This document shows, piece by piece, positions 8,396 through 19,026 of a stretch of DNA of 64,000 bases. Source of the stretch: Pelagerythrobacter rhizovicinus (GTDB lineage Bacteria > Pseudomonadota > Alphaproteobacteria > Sphingomonadales > Sphingomonadaceae); the NCBI RefSeq assembly GCF_004135625.1, contig NZ_SDPV01000002.1, positions 806,001 through 870,000 on the forward strand, written 5' to 3'. Within the stretch, counting starts at the first letter, position 1; each line of letters opens with the position of its first letter. The notes under the pieces were generated by a model, which was not told the DNA's origin, ran no database searches, and saw only the letters and a program-made list of their open reading frames with translations. Both the position numbers and the translations under genes were made by a program.

Positions 8396-9901
8396 ATGGC
8401 AGCCACGTACAATGGTACGACCGCCAGCAAGCCGCCGGTCAGCAGGCATCCGGCGTTTCCGGCCATCGTGGCTCTGTGGTTCGCCGCCCTGCTCGGCGTC
8501 GGCAGCCTCGTTCTGCCCGTGACCTTGTTCGAGAGCCTCGTCGTTGCGACCGGATTGCCTACGGTCCTCCCTGCGGCGGAACCGCCGCTTGGGATCTCTG
8601 CCCGCATCCTGATCGCACTGGTCGGCGGCGGCCTGGGAGCGATCATCGGGCTGTGGCTCGCCCGCAAGGTTGCCACCGCGCAGAACGCCGCACCCGTCCG
8701 CGAGCCGCGCGCACCCGCAAGCCTCCGCCAGGGCAAGCGCCCGATCTCCGCTCGCGAGGAGCTGGGCGCGGAGAGTTTCGACGAGCCGGTCGACGACTTG
8801 CCCTCCGCCACGGCAGTCGGCCGTCGCCGCAGGTTCTCGGCGACCGGCCAAAGCTCGCCCGGCGTGCCCCTCGGTCACGTGTCGTTCCCGGACGCGGGCA
8901 CGGAGATCGTGCTATCTGCCGATATGCGCGAGGAGCCGGTATCGGCCGCGAACGACGCACTCGACCTCGCCGCTTTTGCGGATACCGCGCACGTTGCAGA
9001 ATCGTCCAGCTCCACTGCTCCGACGGACGATTTCGAAGCCGAGCCCGCTCGTACGTTCGACGCGGCGCCCGCCACTCCCCAGGCGGAATTGGCCGCGGAA
9101 CTGGCCGCGAAGGCGGGGATCGTCGCGGAAGCCGACTCTTCGGACGCAGCCGATCACCGGGCCGATCAGGCGCCGCTGCATGACCTCTCCCTCGCGGAAC
9201 TCGTCGATCGGTTCGCGCTCGCGCTCCAGCGTGCGGCCGAACGCACCGAAACCGAATCGCCCGCTGCAGAGATGCCGGCGCGCTACGTGCCCGATCTGGG
9301 CGTCGAAGTGGCCGAAGCCCCGCGCGTCGCGGCCGATCCCGTACCGACGCCGGACAGCGAGGAGGACGCCGGCCCGCGGGCGGTGGCCTCCGCTGTGCCT
9401 GTCCCACCGGAAGCCATACCCGCAGCACTGCGTCCGCTAGAGCTCGACGACGAATCAGTGGACCACGAGGACGACGATCTCGCGCTCACGCTCTCGCTGA
9501 CGGCCGACGCGCGACCGTTCGCGGATCCTGTGGTCGGCCCGCGGCGTCCTTCGACCTACGAGGGCGAAGAGGGTGAGGAAGCGCCGGGCGAAGACGCCTA
9601 CAGTTCGCTGCTGAGCATCGGCAGATCGGAAGGGCGGCGCGAGGTCGCTCATTTCGAGGAAGATCGGAGCGCCGATGAGGAAACAGGCGACGCGATCGAA
9701 TCCGATGCGGCCCTTTCGGAGAGGAACGGAAGCAGTGCGGAGCCCGCAGCGACCCCGCTCCACCTCGCCGGACGCCCTTTCGATGCGCCCGCCGGCGCGA
9801 GTTCCCCTTCCGGGGCGATGCCGTCCGCGGACCCGGCACAGGCCGAACGCGCCTTGCGGGACGCGCTGCACAAGCTCCAGCGCCTGAGCGGCGCGGCCTG
9901 A
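8396..9901 (+). CDS. Unknown protein: two N-terminal membrane helices and a long acidic low-complexity tail
   Basis: A 501-residue protein I do not recognise. Residues 20-50 (AFPAIVALWFAALLGVGSLV) and 68-92 (ISARILIALVGGGLGAIIGLW) are membrane helices, followed by ARKVATAQNA. Everything after about residue 100 is Asp/Glu/Ala/Pro-rich and looks disordered, with a few arginine patches (GRRRRFS near residue 140). The last 20 residues (AERALRDALHKLQRLSGA) form a possible amphipathic helix. The start at 8396 is preceded by GGGGAAGAACGAC; a start 60 nt upstream would add polar residues only. It lies 34 nt after the glycosyltransferase on the same strand and may be in its transcript. Confidence 0.75.
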   Translation: MAATYNGTTASKPPVSRHPAFPAIVALWFAALLGVGSLVLPVTLFESLVVATGLPTVLPAAEPPLGISARILIALVGGGLGAIIGLWLARKVATAQNAAPVREPRAPASLRQGKRPISAREELGAESFDEPVDDLPSATAVGRRRRFSATGQSSPGVPLGHVSFPDAGTEIVLSADMREEPVSAANDALDLAAFADTAHVAESSSSTAPTDDFEAEPARTFDAAPATPQAELAAELAAKAGIVAEADSSDAADHRADQAPLHDLSLAELVDRFALALQRAAERTETESPAAEMPARYVPDLGVEVAEAPRVAADPVPTPDSEEDAGPRAVASAVPVPPEAIPAALRPLELDDESVDHEDDDLALTLSLTADARPFADPVVGPRRPSTYEGEEGEEAPGEDAYSSLLSIGRSEGRREVAHFEEDRSADEETGDAIESDAALSERNGSSAEPAATPLHLAGRPFDAPAGASSPSGAMPSADPAQAERALRDALHKLQRLSGAA

Positions 9902-9985
9902 GCGCCGCCGCGCACTTTTCCGGGCGCAAGAATTACTAATACCTATGCGCTGCCTTCGCAGTTGCAAAAATCCGTTCGTATCGTC

Positions 9986-10043
9986 ATGAAGCGCTTTCGC
10001 GATAATTTTCGTGCGCGATCGCGCGCCACGGAAAGCGCTTCAT
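9986..10043. repeat. 13-bp inverted repeat in the gltB leader
   Basis: ATGAAGCGCTTTC at 9986-9998 and its exact complement GAAAGCGCTTCAT at 10031-10043 enclose 32 nt that contain a second palindrome, GCGCGATCGCGC. The nested hairpin lies 55 nt before the gltB start. It could be an operator or a leader RNA structure; there is no T-run, so it is not a classical terminator. Confidence 0.6.
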
Positions 10044-10098
10044 TGCCGGAGCGTGAGGGAGGCACGCGCTTCGGCACCTGACACGACGAGGTTTCTGG

Positions 10099-13000
10099 AT
10101 GGGATTTCCCACGCCGACAGGTCTGTATGATCCACGCAACGAACACGATTCGTGCGGTGTCGGCTTCGTTGCGCATATCAAGGGCGAGAAAAGCCACGCG
10201 ATCGTCGCGCAGGCGCTCGAAATCCTTGCCAATCTCGACCACCGCGGCGCGGTCGGTGCCGATCCGCTGCTGGGCGACGGCGCGGGTATCCTGCTGCAGG
10301 TTCCCGATCCGCTGTTTCGCGATTGGGCAGACGACGGGGGTCACGACCTGCCGGCCGCCGGCGACTATGCAGTCGCGCAATGCTTCCTGCCTCAGGACGA
10401 AGAGGCGCGCGCTTTCGTCGCCGAACAACTCGAAAAGTTCGTCGCCAAGGAAGGCCAGCGTCTGGTCGGCTGGCGCGACGTGCCGGTCACGCTCGACGGG
10501 CTCGGCAAGGCGGTGGTGGAATCGATGCCGGTCATGCGCCAGTGCGTCGTCGCGCGCGGCGAGAACTGCGCCGATCGCGACGCGTTCGAGCGCAAGCTGA
10601 TCGTGATCCGCAAGCAGACCCTCAATCCGCTCGCGAAGCTGGCCGAGAAGCACGGCCTGCCCGCGCTGACGCAGACGTACATCCCAAGCTTTTCGAGCCG
10701 CACGATCGTCTACAAGGGCCTGCTGCTCGCCAACCAGGTCGGCAGTTTCTACGACGATCTGCGCGATCCGCGCTGCGTCTCCGCCCTCGGCCTCGTGCAC
10801 CAGCGCTTCTCGACCAACACTTTCCCGAGCTGGCGCCTCGCGCACCCGTACCGCTTCATGGCGCACAACGGCGAGATCAACACGGTCCGCGGCAACGTGA
10901 ACTGGATGGAAGCACGCCGGCGGACCATGGAGAGCGAGCTGCTCGGCGCCGATCTCGACAAGATGTGGCCGCTGATCCCGCACGGCCAGTCCGACACCGC
11001 ATGCCTCGACAATGCGCTCGAGCTGCTGCTCGCGGGCGGATACAGCCTCGCCCACGCGATGATGATGCTCATGCCCGAGGCGTGGGCCAAGAACCCGCTG
11101 ATGGAGCCGGCCCGGCGCGCGTTTTACGAATACCATGCCGCACTGATGGAGCCGTGGGACGGGCCGGCCGCGGTCGCCTTCACCGACGGGCGCCAGATCG
11201 GCGCTACGCTCGACCGCAACGGCCTGAGGCCGGCGCGCTACTGCGTGACCAAGGACGATCTCGTCTGCCTCGCCTCGGAAAGCGGCGTGCTGCCGTTCGC
11301 GGAAGCGGACATCGTGCGCAAGTGGCGGCTCCAGCCGGGCAAGATGCTGCTGATCGACCTCGAACAGGGCCGCATCGTCGAGGACGCCGAACTCAAGGCC
11401 GAGCTCGCCGCGGCACACCCCTACGAGAAGTGGCTGGAGCAGACGCAGTACAAGCTGGAGGATCTCGACACGATCGAGCCCGAGCTTGCTGCGATCCCCG
11501 ACCACACGACCGCGCTGCTCGAGCGCCAGCAGGCCTTCGGCTATACACAGGAGGACATCACCCGCTTCCTCGAGCCGATGGCGCTGACCGGCGACGATCC
11601 GATCGGCTCGATGGGCACCGACACGCCGCTTGCCGTGCTCAGTCAGCGCCCGCGGCTGCTGTACGATTACTTCAAGCAGAACTTCGCCCAGGTCACTAAC
11701 CCGCCGATCGACCCGATCCGCGAGGAACTGGTGATGAGCCTGCTGTCGATGGTCGGCCCGCGGCCCAACCTGCTCGGCCGCGAGGCGGGCACGCACAAGC
11801 GGCTCGAAGTCAGCCAGCCGATCCTGACCAACGAGGATCTGGCCAAGATCCGCTCGGTCGAGGCCGCGCTCGACGGAGCCTTCCGCACCCATACGCTCGA
11901 CATCACGTGGGATGCGCACAGCGGCGCAGACGGCCTCGAAATGGCCCTCAAGGAGCTGTGCTGGGCTGCGACCGAGGCGGTGCTGCTCGATCACAACATC
12001 CTGATCCTGTCCGACCGCGCGCAGGGCTCGGACCGCATACCCATCCCGGCGCTGCTCGCCACCGCGGCGGTCCACCACCACCTCGTGCGCCAGGGTCTCA
12101 GGATGCAGACCGGGCTGGTCGTCGAGACCGGGGAGGCGCGGGAGGTGCATCACTACTGCGTGCTCGCCGGCTACGGTGCAGAGGCGATCAACCCCTACGT
12201 CGCATTCGAGACGATCGAGGCGCTGCGGGCCGAGCGCTTCCCCGAGATCGCGCCGGCCGACGCGCGCCGGAACTACATCAAGGCGGTCGGCAAGGGCATG
12301 CTCAAGGTCATGTCCAAGATGGGCATCTCGACCTACCAGTCCTATTGCGGGGCGCAGATCTTCGATGCGGTCGGCCTGTCGAGCGCCTTCATCGACAAGT
12401 ACTTCACCGGCACCGCGACGACGATCGAAGGCGTCGGCCTTGCCGAAGTGGCGGAAGAGGCGGTCCGTCGTCACGCGCTCGCGCATGGCGACAATCCGCT
12501 CTACCGTGGCATGCTCGATGCGGGCGGCATCTACCAGTACCGCCTGCGCGGCGAGGACCATGCCTGGACGCCGGGCAGCGTCGCCAGCCTGCAGCACGCG
12601 GTTCGCGGCAATTCGCGCGAGCGCTACGAGGATTTCGCGCGCGACATCAACGAGCAGTCGGAGCGGCTGCTTACGATCCGCGGGCTGATGGACCTCAAGC
12701 CGGCCGAGACCCCGGTGCCGATCGAGGAGGTCGAGCCGGCGAGCGAGATCGTGAAGCGCTTCAGCACCGGCGCGATGAGCTTCGGCTCGATCAGCCGCGA
12801 GGCGCACACCACGCTCGCGATTGCGATGAACCGCATGGGCGGCCGTTCCAACACCGGCGAAGGCGGCGAGGAGCCCGACCGCTTCACGCCGATGGAGAAT
12901 GGCGATTCGATGCGCAGCCGCATCAAGCAGGTCGCCTCGGGCCGCTTCGGCGTGACGACCGAATATCTCATCAACTCCGACGACATCCAGATCAAGATGG

Positions 13001-14736
13001 CCCAGGGCGCCAAGCCCGGCGAGGGCGGGCAGCTTCCGGGCCACAAGGTCGACAAGGTGATCGGCGCGGTGCGTCACTCGACGCCGGGCGTGGGTCTCAT
13101 CAGCCCGCCGCCGCACCACGACATCTATTCGATCGAGGATCTCGCGCAGCTCATCCACGATCTCAAGAACGTGCAGCCGAGCGCGCGCATCTCGGTCAAA
13201 CTGGTGAGCGAGGTCGGCGTCGGCACGGTCGCCGCGGGCGTGTCCAAGAGCAAGGCCGACCACGTCACCATCTCGGGTTACGAAGGCGGCACCGGCGCTT
13301 CGCCGCTGACCAGCCTGACGCACGCGGGTTCTCCGTGGGAGATCGGCCTGGCGGAGACCCAGCAGACGCTGCTGCTCAACGACTTGCGCAGCCGCATCGC
13401 GGTGCAGGTCGACGGCGGCCTGCGCACCGGGCGCGACGTCGCGATCGGCGCGCTGCTCGGCGCCGACGAGTTCGGCTTCGCCACCGCGCCGCTGATCGCG
13501 GCCGGCTGCATCATGATGCGCAAGTGCCATCTCAACACCTGTTCGGTCGGTGTCGCGACGCAGGACCCGGTGCTTCGCAAGCGCTTCACCGGCACGCCCG
13601 AGCACGTGATCAACTACTTCTTCTTCGTCGCCGAGGAACTGCGGCAGATCATGGCCGAGATGGGCTTCCGCACGGTCGAGGAGATGATCGGCCGGGTGGA
13701 CCGGATCGACATGCGCCGTGTCGAACGCCACTGGAAGGCGCACGGCGTCGACCTTTCGCGCGTGCTGCAGGTGGCGGCGCCCCAGGGCGTGGCACTGCAT
13801 CACACGCAGGAGCAGGACCACGGCCTCGCCACCGCGATGGACAAGGAACTGATCGCCGCCTGCCGCGAGGCGATCGAGAGCGGCGAACCGGTCCAGCTCG
13901 AGCGCGAGATCCGCAATGTCAACCGCACCGCGGGAGCGATGCTCTCCGGCGAGATCGCCCGCCGCTACGGGCACGCCGGGCTGCCGTCCGACACCATCCG
14001 CATCAATCTTACCGGAGTAGCCGGGCAGAGCTTCGGCGCCTGGCTTGCCCACGGCGTCACCCTGGACCTTACGGGCGATGCCAACGACTACGTAGGCAAG
14101 GGGCTTTCGGGCGGCCGGATCGTCGTGCGTCCGCCGGCCGGAATCGGCCGCGACCCGGGCGAGAACATCATCGTCGGCAACACCGTGCTCTACGGCGCGA
14201 TTTCGGGCGAGGCTTTCTTCGAAGGCGTCGCGGGCGAGCGGTTCGCGGTGCGCAATTCCGGCGCCGTCGCGGTGGTTGAGGGCACCGGGGACCACGGCTG
14301 CGAGTACATGACCGGCGGCGTCGTATGCGTGCTCGGCCGCACCGGACGCAACTTCGCGGCGGGAATGAGCGGGGGCGTCGCCTACATCTACGACGAGGAC
14401 GGCGAGTTCGAGCACCTGTGCAACCCGGCGCAGGTCGATCTGCTGCCGGTATCGGCCGCGCCCGACGCCGAGGAAGGCACCGGCCGTCCGCAGCAGCGTG
14501 CGCGCTCCGTCGACGACCTCGGCATGGGCGATATGCTGCGCCACGACGCGGAGCGCCTGCGCATCCTGGTCGAGCGGCACAAGCTGCACACCGGCTCGGC
14601 CAAGGCCGCCGCGCTGCTCGACGATTGGGACGCCGCGCTCACGCGCTTCGTCAAGGTCATGCCGCGCGACTACGCGCGCGCGCTCGAGCAGCTCGAGAGT
14701 GAGCGGATCGAAGCCGAAAGCGTGGCAGCGGAGTGA
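10099..14736 (+). CDS. gltB: Glutamate synthase, large (alpha) subunit
   Basis: Makes two glutamates from glutamine and 2-oxoglutarate, together with GltD. The 1545-residue protein has an N-terminal class II glutamine amidotransferase domain whose nucleophile is Cys19 (EHDSCGVGF), implying removal of an 18-residue propeptide. Next comes a central domain. The FMN/2-oxoglutarate synthase domain from roughly residue 840 contains [24 protein letters not shown] and [13 protein letters not shown], and the 3Fe-4S cysteines lie in [13 protein letters not shown] near residue 1140. The C-terminal beta-helix ([12 protein letters not shown]) completes it. The start ATG follows GACGAGG. gltD follows after 124 nt containing a palindromic repeat. 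Cytoplasmic; nitrogen control is likely but no regulator site is recognised. Confidence 0.98.
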   Translation: MGFPTPTGLYDPRNEHDSCGVGFVAHIKGEKSHAIVAQALEILANLDHRGAVGADPLLGDGAGILLQVPDPLFRDWADDGGHDLPAAGDYAVAQCFLPQDEEARAFVAEQLEKFVAKEGQRLVGWRDVPVTLDGLGKAVVESMPVMRQCVVARGENCADRDAFERKLIVIRKQTLNPLAKLAEKHGLPALTQTYIPSFSSRTIVYKGLLLANQVGSFYDDLRDPRCVSALGLVHQRFSTNTFPSWRLAHPYRFMAHNGEINTVRGNVNWMEARRRTMESELLGADLDKMWPLIPHGQSDTACLDNALELLLAGGYSLAHAMMMLMPEAWAKNPLMEPARRAFYEYHAALMEPWDGPAAVAFTDGRQIGATLDRNGLRPARYCVTKDDLVCLASESGVLPFAEADIVRKWRLQPGKMLLIDLEQGRIVEDAELKAELAAAHPYEKWLEQTQYKLEDLDTIEPELAAIPDHTTALLERQQAFGYTQEDITRFLEPMALTGDDPIGSMGTDTPLAVLSQRPRLLYDYFKQNFAQVTNPPIDPIREELVMSLLSMVGPRPNLLGREAGTHKRLEVSQPILTNEDLAKIRSVEAALDGAFRTHTLDITWDAHSGADGLEMALKELCWAATEAVLLDHNILILSDRAQGSDRIPIPALLATAAVHHHLVRQGLRMQTGLVVETGEAREVHHYCVLAGYGAEAINPYVAFETIEALRAERFPEIAPADARRNYIKAVGKGMLKVMSKMGISTYQSYCGAQIFDAVGLSSAFIDKYFTGTATTIEGVGLAEVAEEAVRRHALAHGDNPLYRGMLDAGGIYQYRLRGEDHAWTPGSVASLQHAVRGNSRERYEDFARDINEQSERLLTIRGLMDLKPAETPVPIEEVEPASEIVKRFSTGAMSFGSISREAHTTLAIAMNRMGGRSNTGEGGEEPDRFTPMENGDSMRSRIKQVASGRFGVTTEYLINSDDIQIKMAQGAKPGEGGQLPGHKVDKVIGAVRHSTPGVGLISPPPHHDIYSIEDLAQLIHDLKNVQPSARISVKLVSEVGVGTVAAGVSKSKADHVTISGYEGGTGASPLTSLTHAGSPWEIGLAETQQTLLLNDLRSRIAVQVDGGLRTGRDVAIGALLGADEFGFATAPLIAAGCIMMRKCHLNTCSVGVATQDPVLRKRFTGTPEHVINYFFFVAEELRQIMAEMGFRTVEEMIGRVDRIDMRRVERHWKAHGVDLSRVLQVAAPQGVALHHTQEQDHGLATAMDKELIAACREAIESGEPVQLEREIRNVNRTAGAMLSGEIARRYGHAGLPSDTIRINLTGVAGQSFGAWLAHGVTLDLTGDANDYVGKGLSGGRIVVRPPAGIGRDPGENIIVGNTVLYGAISGEAFFEGVAGERFAVRNSGAVAVVEGTGDHGCEYMTGGVVCVLGRTGRNFAAGMSGGVAYIYDEDGEFEHLCNPAQVDLLPVSAAPDAEEGTGRPQQRARSVDDLGMGDMLRHDAERLRILVERHKLHTGSAKAAALLDDWDAALTRFVKVMPRDYARALEQLESERIEAESVAAE

Positions 14737-14752
14737 CCTTTCATTTTCTTTT

Positions 14753-14837
14753 CGTCATCCCCGCGAAGGCGGGGATCCAGATACCGTCCGTCGATATCGG
14801 CGACGTCAACTGGACCCCTGCCTACGCAGGGGTGACG
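14753..14837. repeat. Palindromic repeat element inside the gltB-gltD spacer
   Basis: Two hairpins bounded by CGTCA at 14753-14757 and TGACG at 14833-14837. The first is CCCCGCGAAGGCGGGG (from 14759), the second CCCCTGCCTACGCAGGGG (from 14815), linked by about 40 nt carrying ATCCAG and its partner CTGGA. This type of mirrored hairpin pair (CGTCATCCCCGCGAAGGCGGGG) is a common dispersed element in sphingomonad-like genomes, from general knowledge. It sits between two genes that should be co-transcribed. Confidence 0.75.
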
Positions 14838-14860
14838 GCCAAATCGGAGATTTGACCGTC

Positions 14861-16297
<1,437 letters not shown>

Positions 16298-16320
16298 AGT
16301 AACACGATTCTAGCGCCATT

Positions 16321-16403
16321 CCCGAGTCCCAGCGAAGGCTGGGACCTCCCTCCATCGGCGGAGCGCCAGCGGCCTGAGGTCCCAGCCTTCGCTGGGACTC
16401 GGG
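16321..16403. repeat. Perfect 28-bp inverted repeat between gltD and ung
   Basis: The left arm 16321-16348 and right arm 16376-16403 are exact reverse complements over 28 nt, with a 27-nt spacer. Each arm is itself a hairpin (TCCCAGC GAAG GCTGGGA). It fills the space between two convergent genes, so it may serve as a bidirectional transcription barrier, although no T-run follows. The sequence differs from the element at 14753-14837 but has the same two-hairpin design. Confidence 0.8.
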
Positions 16404-16409
16404 AGGGGA

Positions 16410-17093
16410 CTAAACTCCCCAGTCGATCGCGCCGCGGCCCTGCGCCTCGAGAAAGGCGTTCGCCTGGCTGAACGGCCGCGAGCCGAAGAAGCCGCGGTGG
16501 GCCGAAAGCGGGCTCGGGTGCGGTGAGCGCAGCACCAGGTGCCGGTTGCTCTGCGCGAGTTCGGGAATGCGCGCCGCCTTGCCCTGCGCATGGCTGCCCC
16601 AGAGAATGAACACGCTCGGCTCGGCCCGCGCCGCGACAGCCGCGACGCAGGCATCGGTGATCGTCTCCCACCCTTTGCCGGCATGGCTGCCCGCGCGCCC
16701 CGCCTCAACCGTCAGCGAGTTGTTGAGCAGAAGCACACCTTGCCGCGCCCAGGCGCTCAGATCGCCGTGCCCCGGCGGCGGCAGGCCGAGGTCGCTTTCC
16801 AACTCCTTGTAGATGTTGACCAGGCTCGGCGGCACGCGGACGCCTTCGGGCACGGCGAAACACAGGCCCATCGCCTGATCCGGCCCGTGGTAGGGATCCT
16901 GCCCCAGGATTACGACTTTCACGTCCTCCAGCGGCGTCAGGTCGAGCGCGGCAAGCCGCGTGCCGCGCGGGGGGTAGATCGTCCGCCCGGCAGCCTCCTC
17001 GGCGCGAAGCCAGCCGCCCAGCCGCCTCGCTTCCGGTGCAGAAAGCACGGGATCGAGCACCGGCCGCCAGCTCTGGGGTAGAGTGTCGCTCAT
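16410..17093 (-). CDS. ung: Uracil-DNA glycosylase, family 1
   Basis: Excises uracil from DNA as the first step of base-excision repair. The 227-residue protein shows the family 1 motifs: the water-activating Asp66 in GQDPYHGP, LLNNSLTVEAG for uracil recognition near residue 130, and the DNA-intercalating HPSPLSAHRGF loop with His192. Length is normal for the family. The start at 17093 gives MSDTLPQSWRPVLDP; further upstream the frame is Arg-rich and unlike the family. It converges on gltD, with a long inverted repeat just beyond its stop. Confidence 0.97.
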   Translation of the reverse strand: MSDTLPQSWRPVLDPVLSAPEARRLGGWLRAEEAAGRTIYPPRGTRLAALDLTPLEDVKVVILGQDPYHGPDQAMGLCFAVPEGVRVPPSLVNIYKELESDLGLPPPGHGDLSAWARQGVLLLNNSLTVEAGRAGSHAGKGWETITDACVAAVAARAEPSVFILWGSHAQGKAARIPELAQSNRHLVLRSPHPSPLSAHRGFFGSRPFSQANAFLEAQGRGAIDWGV

Positions 17094-17175
17094 GGCATGG
17101 CAGGATAGGCGGCGCGCGCGCCGCGTTCCAGCAGCCCTTTCCCTCAATCCCCAATGCGCCTAAGAGCCGCGCCTT

Positions 17176-17793
17176 ATGGCAGTGCATTTTCACGAAGAGG
17201 ACCTGCCCGCCGGCGTGCTCGCCGACGGGCCGATCGCGGTCGACACCGAAACGATGGGCCTCGTCACGCCGCGCGACCGGCTCTGCGTCGTCCAGCTCAG
17301 CGACGGTCACGGCGACGAGCACCTCGTGCGTTTCCGCGTCGGCAGTTCCTACGACGCGCCGAACCTCAAGGCCGCGCTCGCCGATCCCGCGCGGCTCAAG
17401 CTCTACCACTTCGCGCGCTTCGATCTCGCGGCGATCGAACATTATCTCGGCGTCACCGCCGCGCCGGTGTTCTGCACCAAGATCGCGAGCAAGCTAACGC
17501 GGACTTATACCGACCGGCACGGGCTCAAGAACCTGGTCCAGGAACTGCTGGGCGGCGAGATCTCGAAGGCGCAGCAGAGCTCCGACTGGGGCGCGCCCGA
17601 GATCAACGAAGCGCAGCGCGAATACGCGGCGTCCGACGTGCGCTTCCTTCATCGGCTGCACGCCATCTTCGTCGAGCGGCTGGCGCGCGAGGGCCGCACC
17701 GAGATGGCGCAGGCCTGCTTCGATTTCCTGCCCACCCGGGCGCGGCTCGACCTCGCCGGATGGGCCGAGAACGATATTTTCAGCCACGCGTAG
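17176..17793 (+). CDS. Ribonuclease D-like 3'-5' exonuclease
   Basis: A 205-residue DEDDy exonuclease domain that would trim RNA 3' ends. Visible motifs are Asp23 and Glu25 in AVDTETMGL, the second motif HFARFDLAAI near residue 85, and the third motif EYAASDVRFLH near residue 155 with the Tyr of the DEDDy class. It lacks the HRDC domains of full-length RNase D (E. coli Rnd is about 375 residues), as is common for the short alphaproteobacterial form. It lies directly before lptC on the same strand with a 24-nt gap, a pairing often kept in alphaproteobacteria. Confidence 0.9.
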   Translation: MAVHFHEEDLPAGVLADGPIAVDTETMGLVTPRDRLCVVQLSDGHGDEHLVRFRVGSSYDAPNLKAALADPARLKLYHFARFDLAAIEHYLGVTAAPVFCTKIASKLTRTYTDRHGLKNLVQELLGGEISKAQQSSDWGAPEINEAQREYAASDVRFLHRLHAIFVERLAREGRTEMAQACFDFLPTRARLDLAGWAENDIFSHA

Positions 17794-17817
17794 TCCTTCA
17801 CAGGGTAGGCGCAGACC

Positions 17818-18486
17818 ATGGTGACGAAACGGCGGATCGAGACGCAGGAGGCGGCCCGGCTGAGGAGCGAGCGGCAGCACTTCGCCGCGCCCGGAGGATC
17901 GCACGACCGGCTCGTCTCGTTTCTCGCCAAAGTCCTGCCGATGGGTATAGGCGTTGTCGCGGCCTTGATGGTGATCACGCCGCTCAGCCCGCGCGGCGAG
18001 GTCAGCTTCCTGCTCGACCGCAACGAAGTCGCCATGATCGACGAGCGGCTGCGTGTCGACAACGCCATGTACCGCGGGCAGGACGACAAGGGTCGGCCGT
18101 TCTCGCTGACCGCCGGCGAGGCGGTGCAGCGGTCCAGCGTGGAAGGGATCGTGCGGATGAACGATCTCGTCGCCCGGATCGCCTTGCCCGAAGGCCCCGC
18201 CCGTCTCGGCGCGCAGGCCGGCACCTACGACCTCAACGAGGAAGTCGTCTCCGTCTTCGGCCCGGTCCGCCTGACCGCGGCCGACGGCTATCGCATGGTC
18301 GCGCGCGGGGTTTCGGTCGATCTCGCGGCGAAGCGCATGGTCGGGCGCGGCGGGGTCGAAGGCGAGATCCCGGCCGGCACCTTCTCCGCCGACCGCCTGA
18401 TCGCCGACATGGCCGAACGCACGGTCACGCTTGACGGCAACGCCCGCTTGCGCATGATCCCGGGCGAACTGAGGATGCCCTCATGA
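17818..18486 (+). CDS. lptC: LPS export system protein LptC
   Basis: The bitopic inner-membrane component that passes LPS from the LptBFG transporter to LptA. The 222-residue protein has a cytoplasmic N-terminus, one membrane helix at residues 34-55 (FLAKVLPMGIGVVAALMVIT) and a periplasmic beta-jellyroll domain with the conserved stretches FLLDRNEVAM, YRGQDDKGRPFSLTA and AAKRMVGRGGVEGEIPAGTFSA. Its stop overlaps the ATG of lptA by 4 nt (ATGA), so the two are translationally coupled. The usual third partner, lptB, does not follow. Confidence 0.9.
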   Translation: MVTKRRIETQEAARLRSERQHFAAPGGSHDRLVSFLAKVLPMGIGVVAALMVITPLSPRGEVSFLLDRNEVAMIDERLRVDNAMYRGQDDKGRPFSLTAGEAVQRSSVEGIVRMNDLVARIALPEGPARLGAQAGTYDLNEEVVSVFGPVRLTAADGYRMVARGVSVDLAAKRMVGRGGVEGEIPAGTFSADRLIADMAERTVTLDGNARLRMIPGELRMPS

Positions 18487-19016
18487 CATCGCATTTCCCC
18501 ACCGCGTCCCGCTGGGCACTTGCCGGCTTCGTCGGCACTCTCGCTGTGTTCGCAGGCATGCAGCTCAATGCCCAGGCGATCGCCGGGCACAATTCGAACG
18601 CGCCGGTCAACTATGCCGCCGACCGGATCGAGCTGCAGGACCGGCAGAACCGCGTCGTCCTGTCGGGCAACGTCGACATCACGCAGGCCGGCCTGCGGCT
18701 GCGCGCGGCGCGCACGCTGGTCAACTACAGCGACGCCGGTTCGCTGAGCATCCAGCGCATCACCGCGACGGGCGGGGTACGGGTGACGCGTGGCAACGAA
18801 TCGGCGACCGGTGATGTCGCGGTCTACGACTTCAATCGCCGGATCATCACCATGGCCGGGAACGTCCGCCTGCGTCGCGGCACCGACACGCTCAACGGCG
18901 GGCGGCTGGTGATCGACCTCAGGACCGGCGTGTCGAGCGTCGACGGAAGCGCTTCGGGCACCTCGACTACGTCGGAAGGACGCGTGTCGGGTACGTTCCA
19001 GGTTCCCGAGAACTAG
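18483..19016 (+). CDS. lptA: LPS export periplasmic bridge protein LptA/OstA-like
   Basis: Forms the periplasmic filament carrying LPS to the outer membrane. The 177-residue protein has an N-terminal signal segment (WALAGFVGTLAVFAGMQLNAQA) with cleavage likely after the AQA at about residue 32, then an OstA beta-jellyroll: NYAADRIELQDRQNRVVLSGNVDITQ, RAARTLVNYS and VYDFNRRIITMAGNVRLRRG. Short for the family but complete. It is coupled to lptC. The next gene, holA, converges after only 10 nt, so the transcript must end here and lptB is expected elsewhere in the genome. Confidence 0.9.
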   Translation: MTSHFPTASRWALAGFVGTLAVFAGMQLNAQAIAGHNSNAPVNYAADRIELQDRQNRVVLSGNVDITQAGLRLRAARTLVNYSDAGSLSIQRITATGGVRVTRGNESATGDVAVYDFNRRIITMAGNVRLRRGTDTLNGGRLVIDLRTGVSSVDGSASGTSTTSEGRVSGTFQVPEN

Positions 19017-19026
19017 GTACAGCGCA

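Noticed and set aside
9943-14589. A very long open frame on the minus strand across gltB (about 1548 codons).
   Set aside because: It is the exact antisense of gltB. High G+C at third codon positions keeps this frame open; the product has no domain pattern and consists of Asp/Arg/Val/His-rich text.
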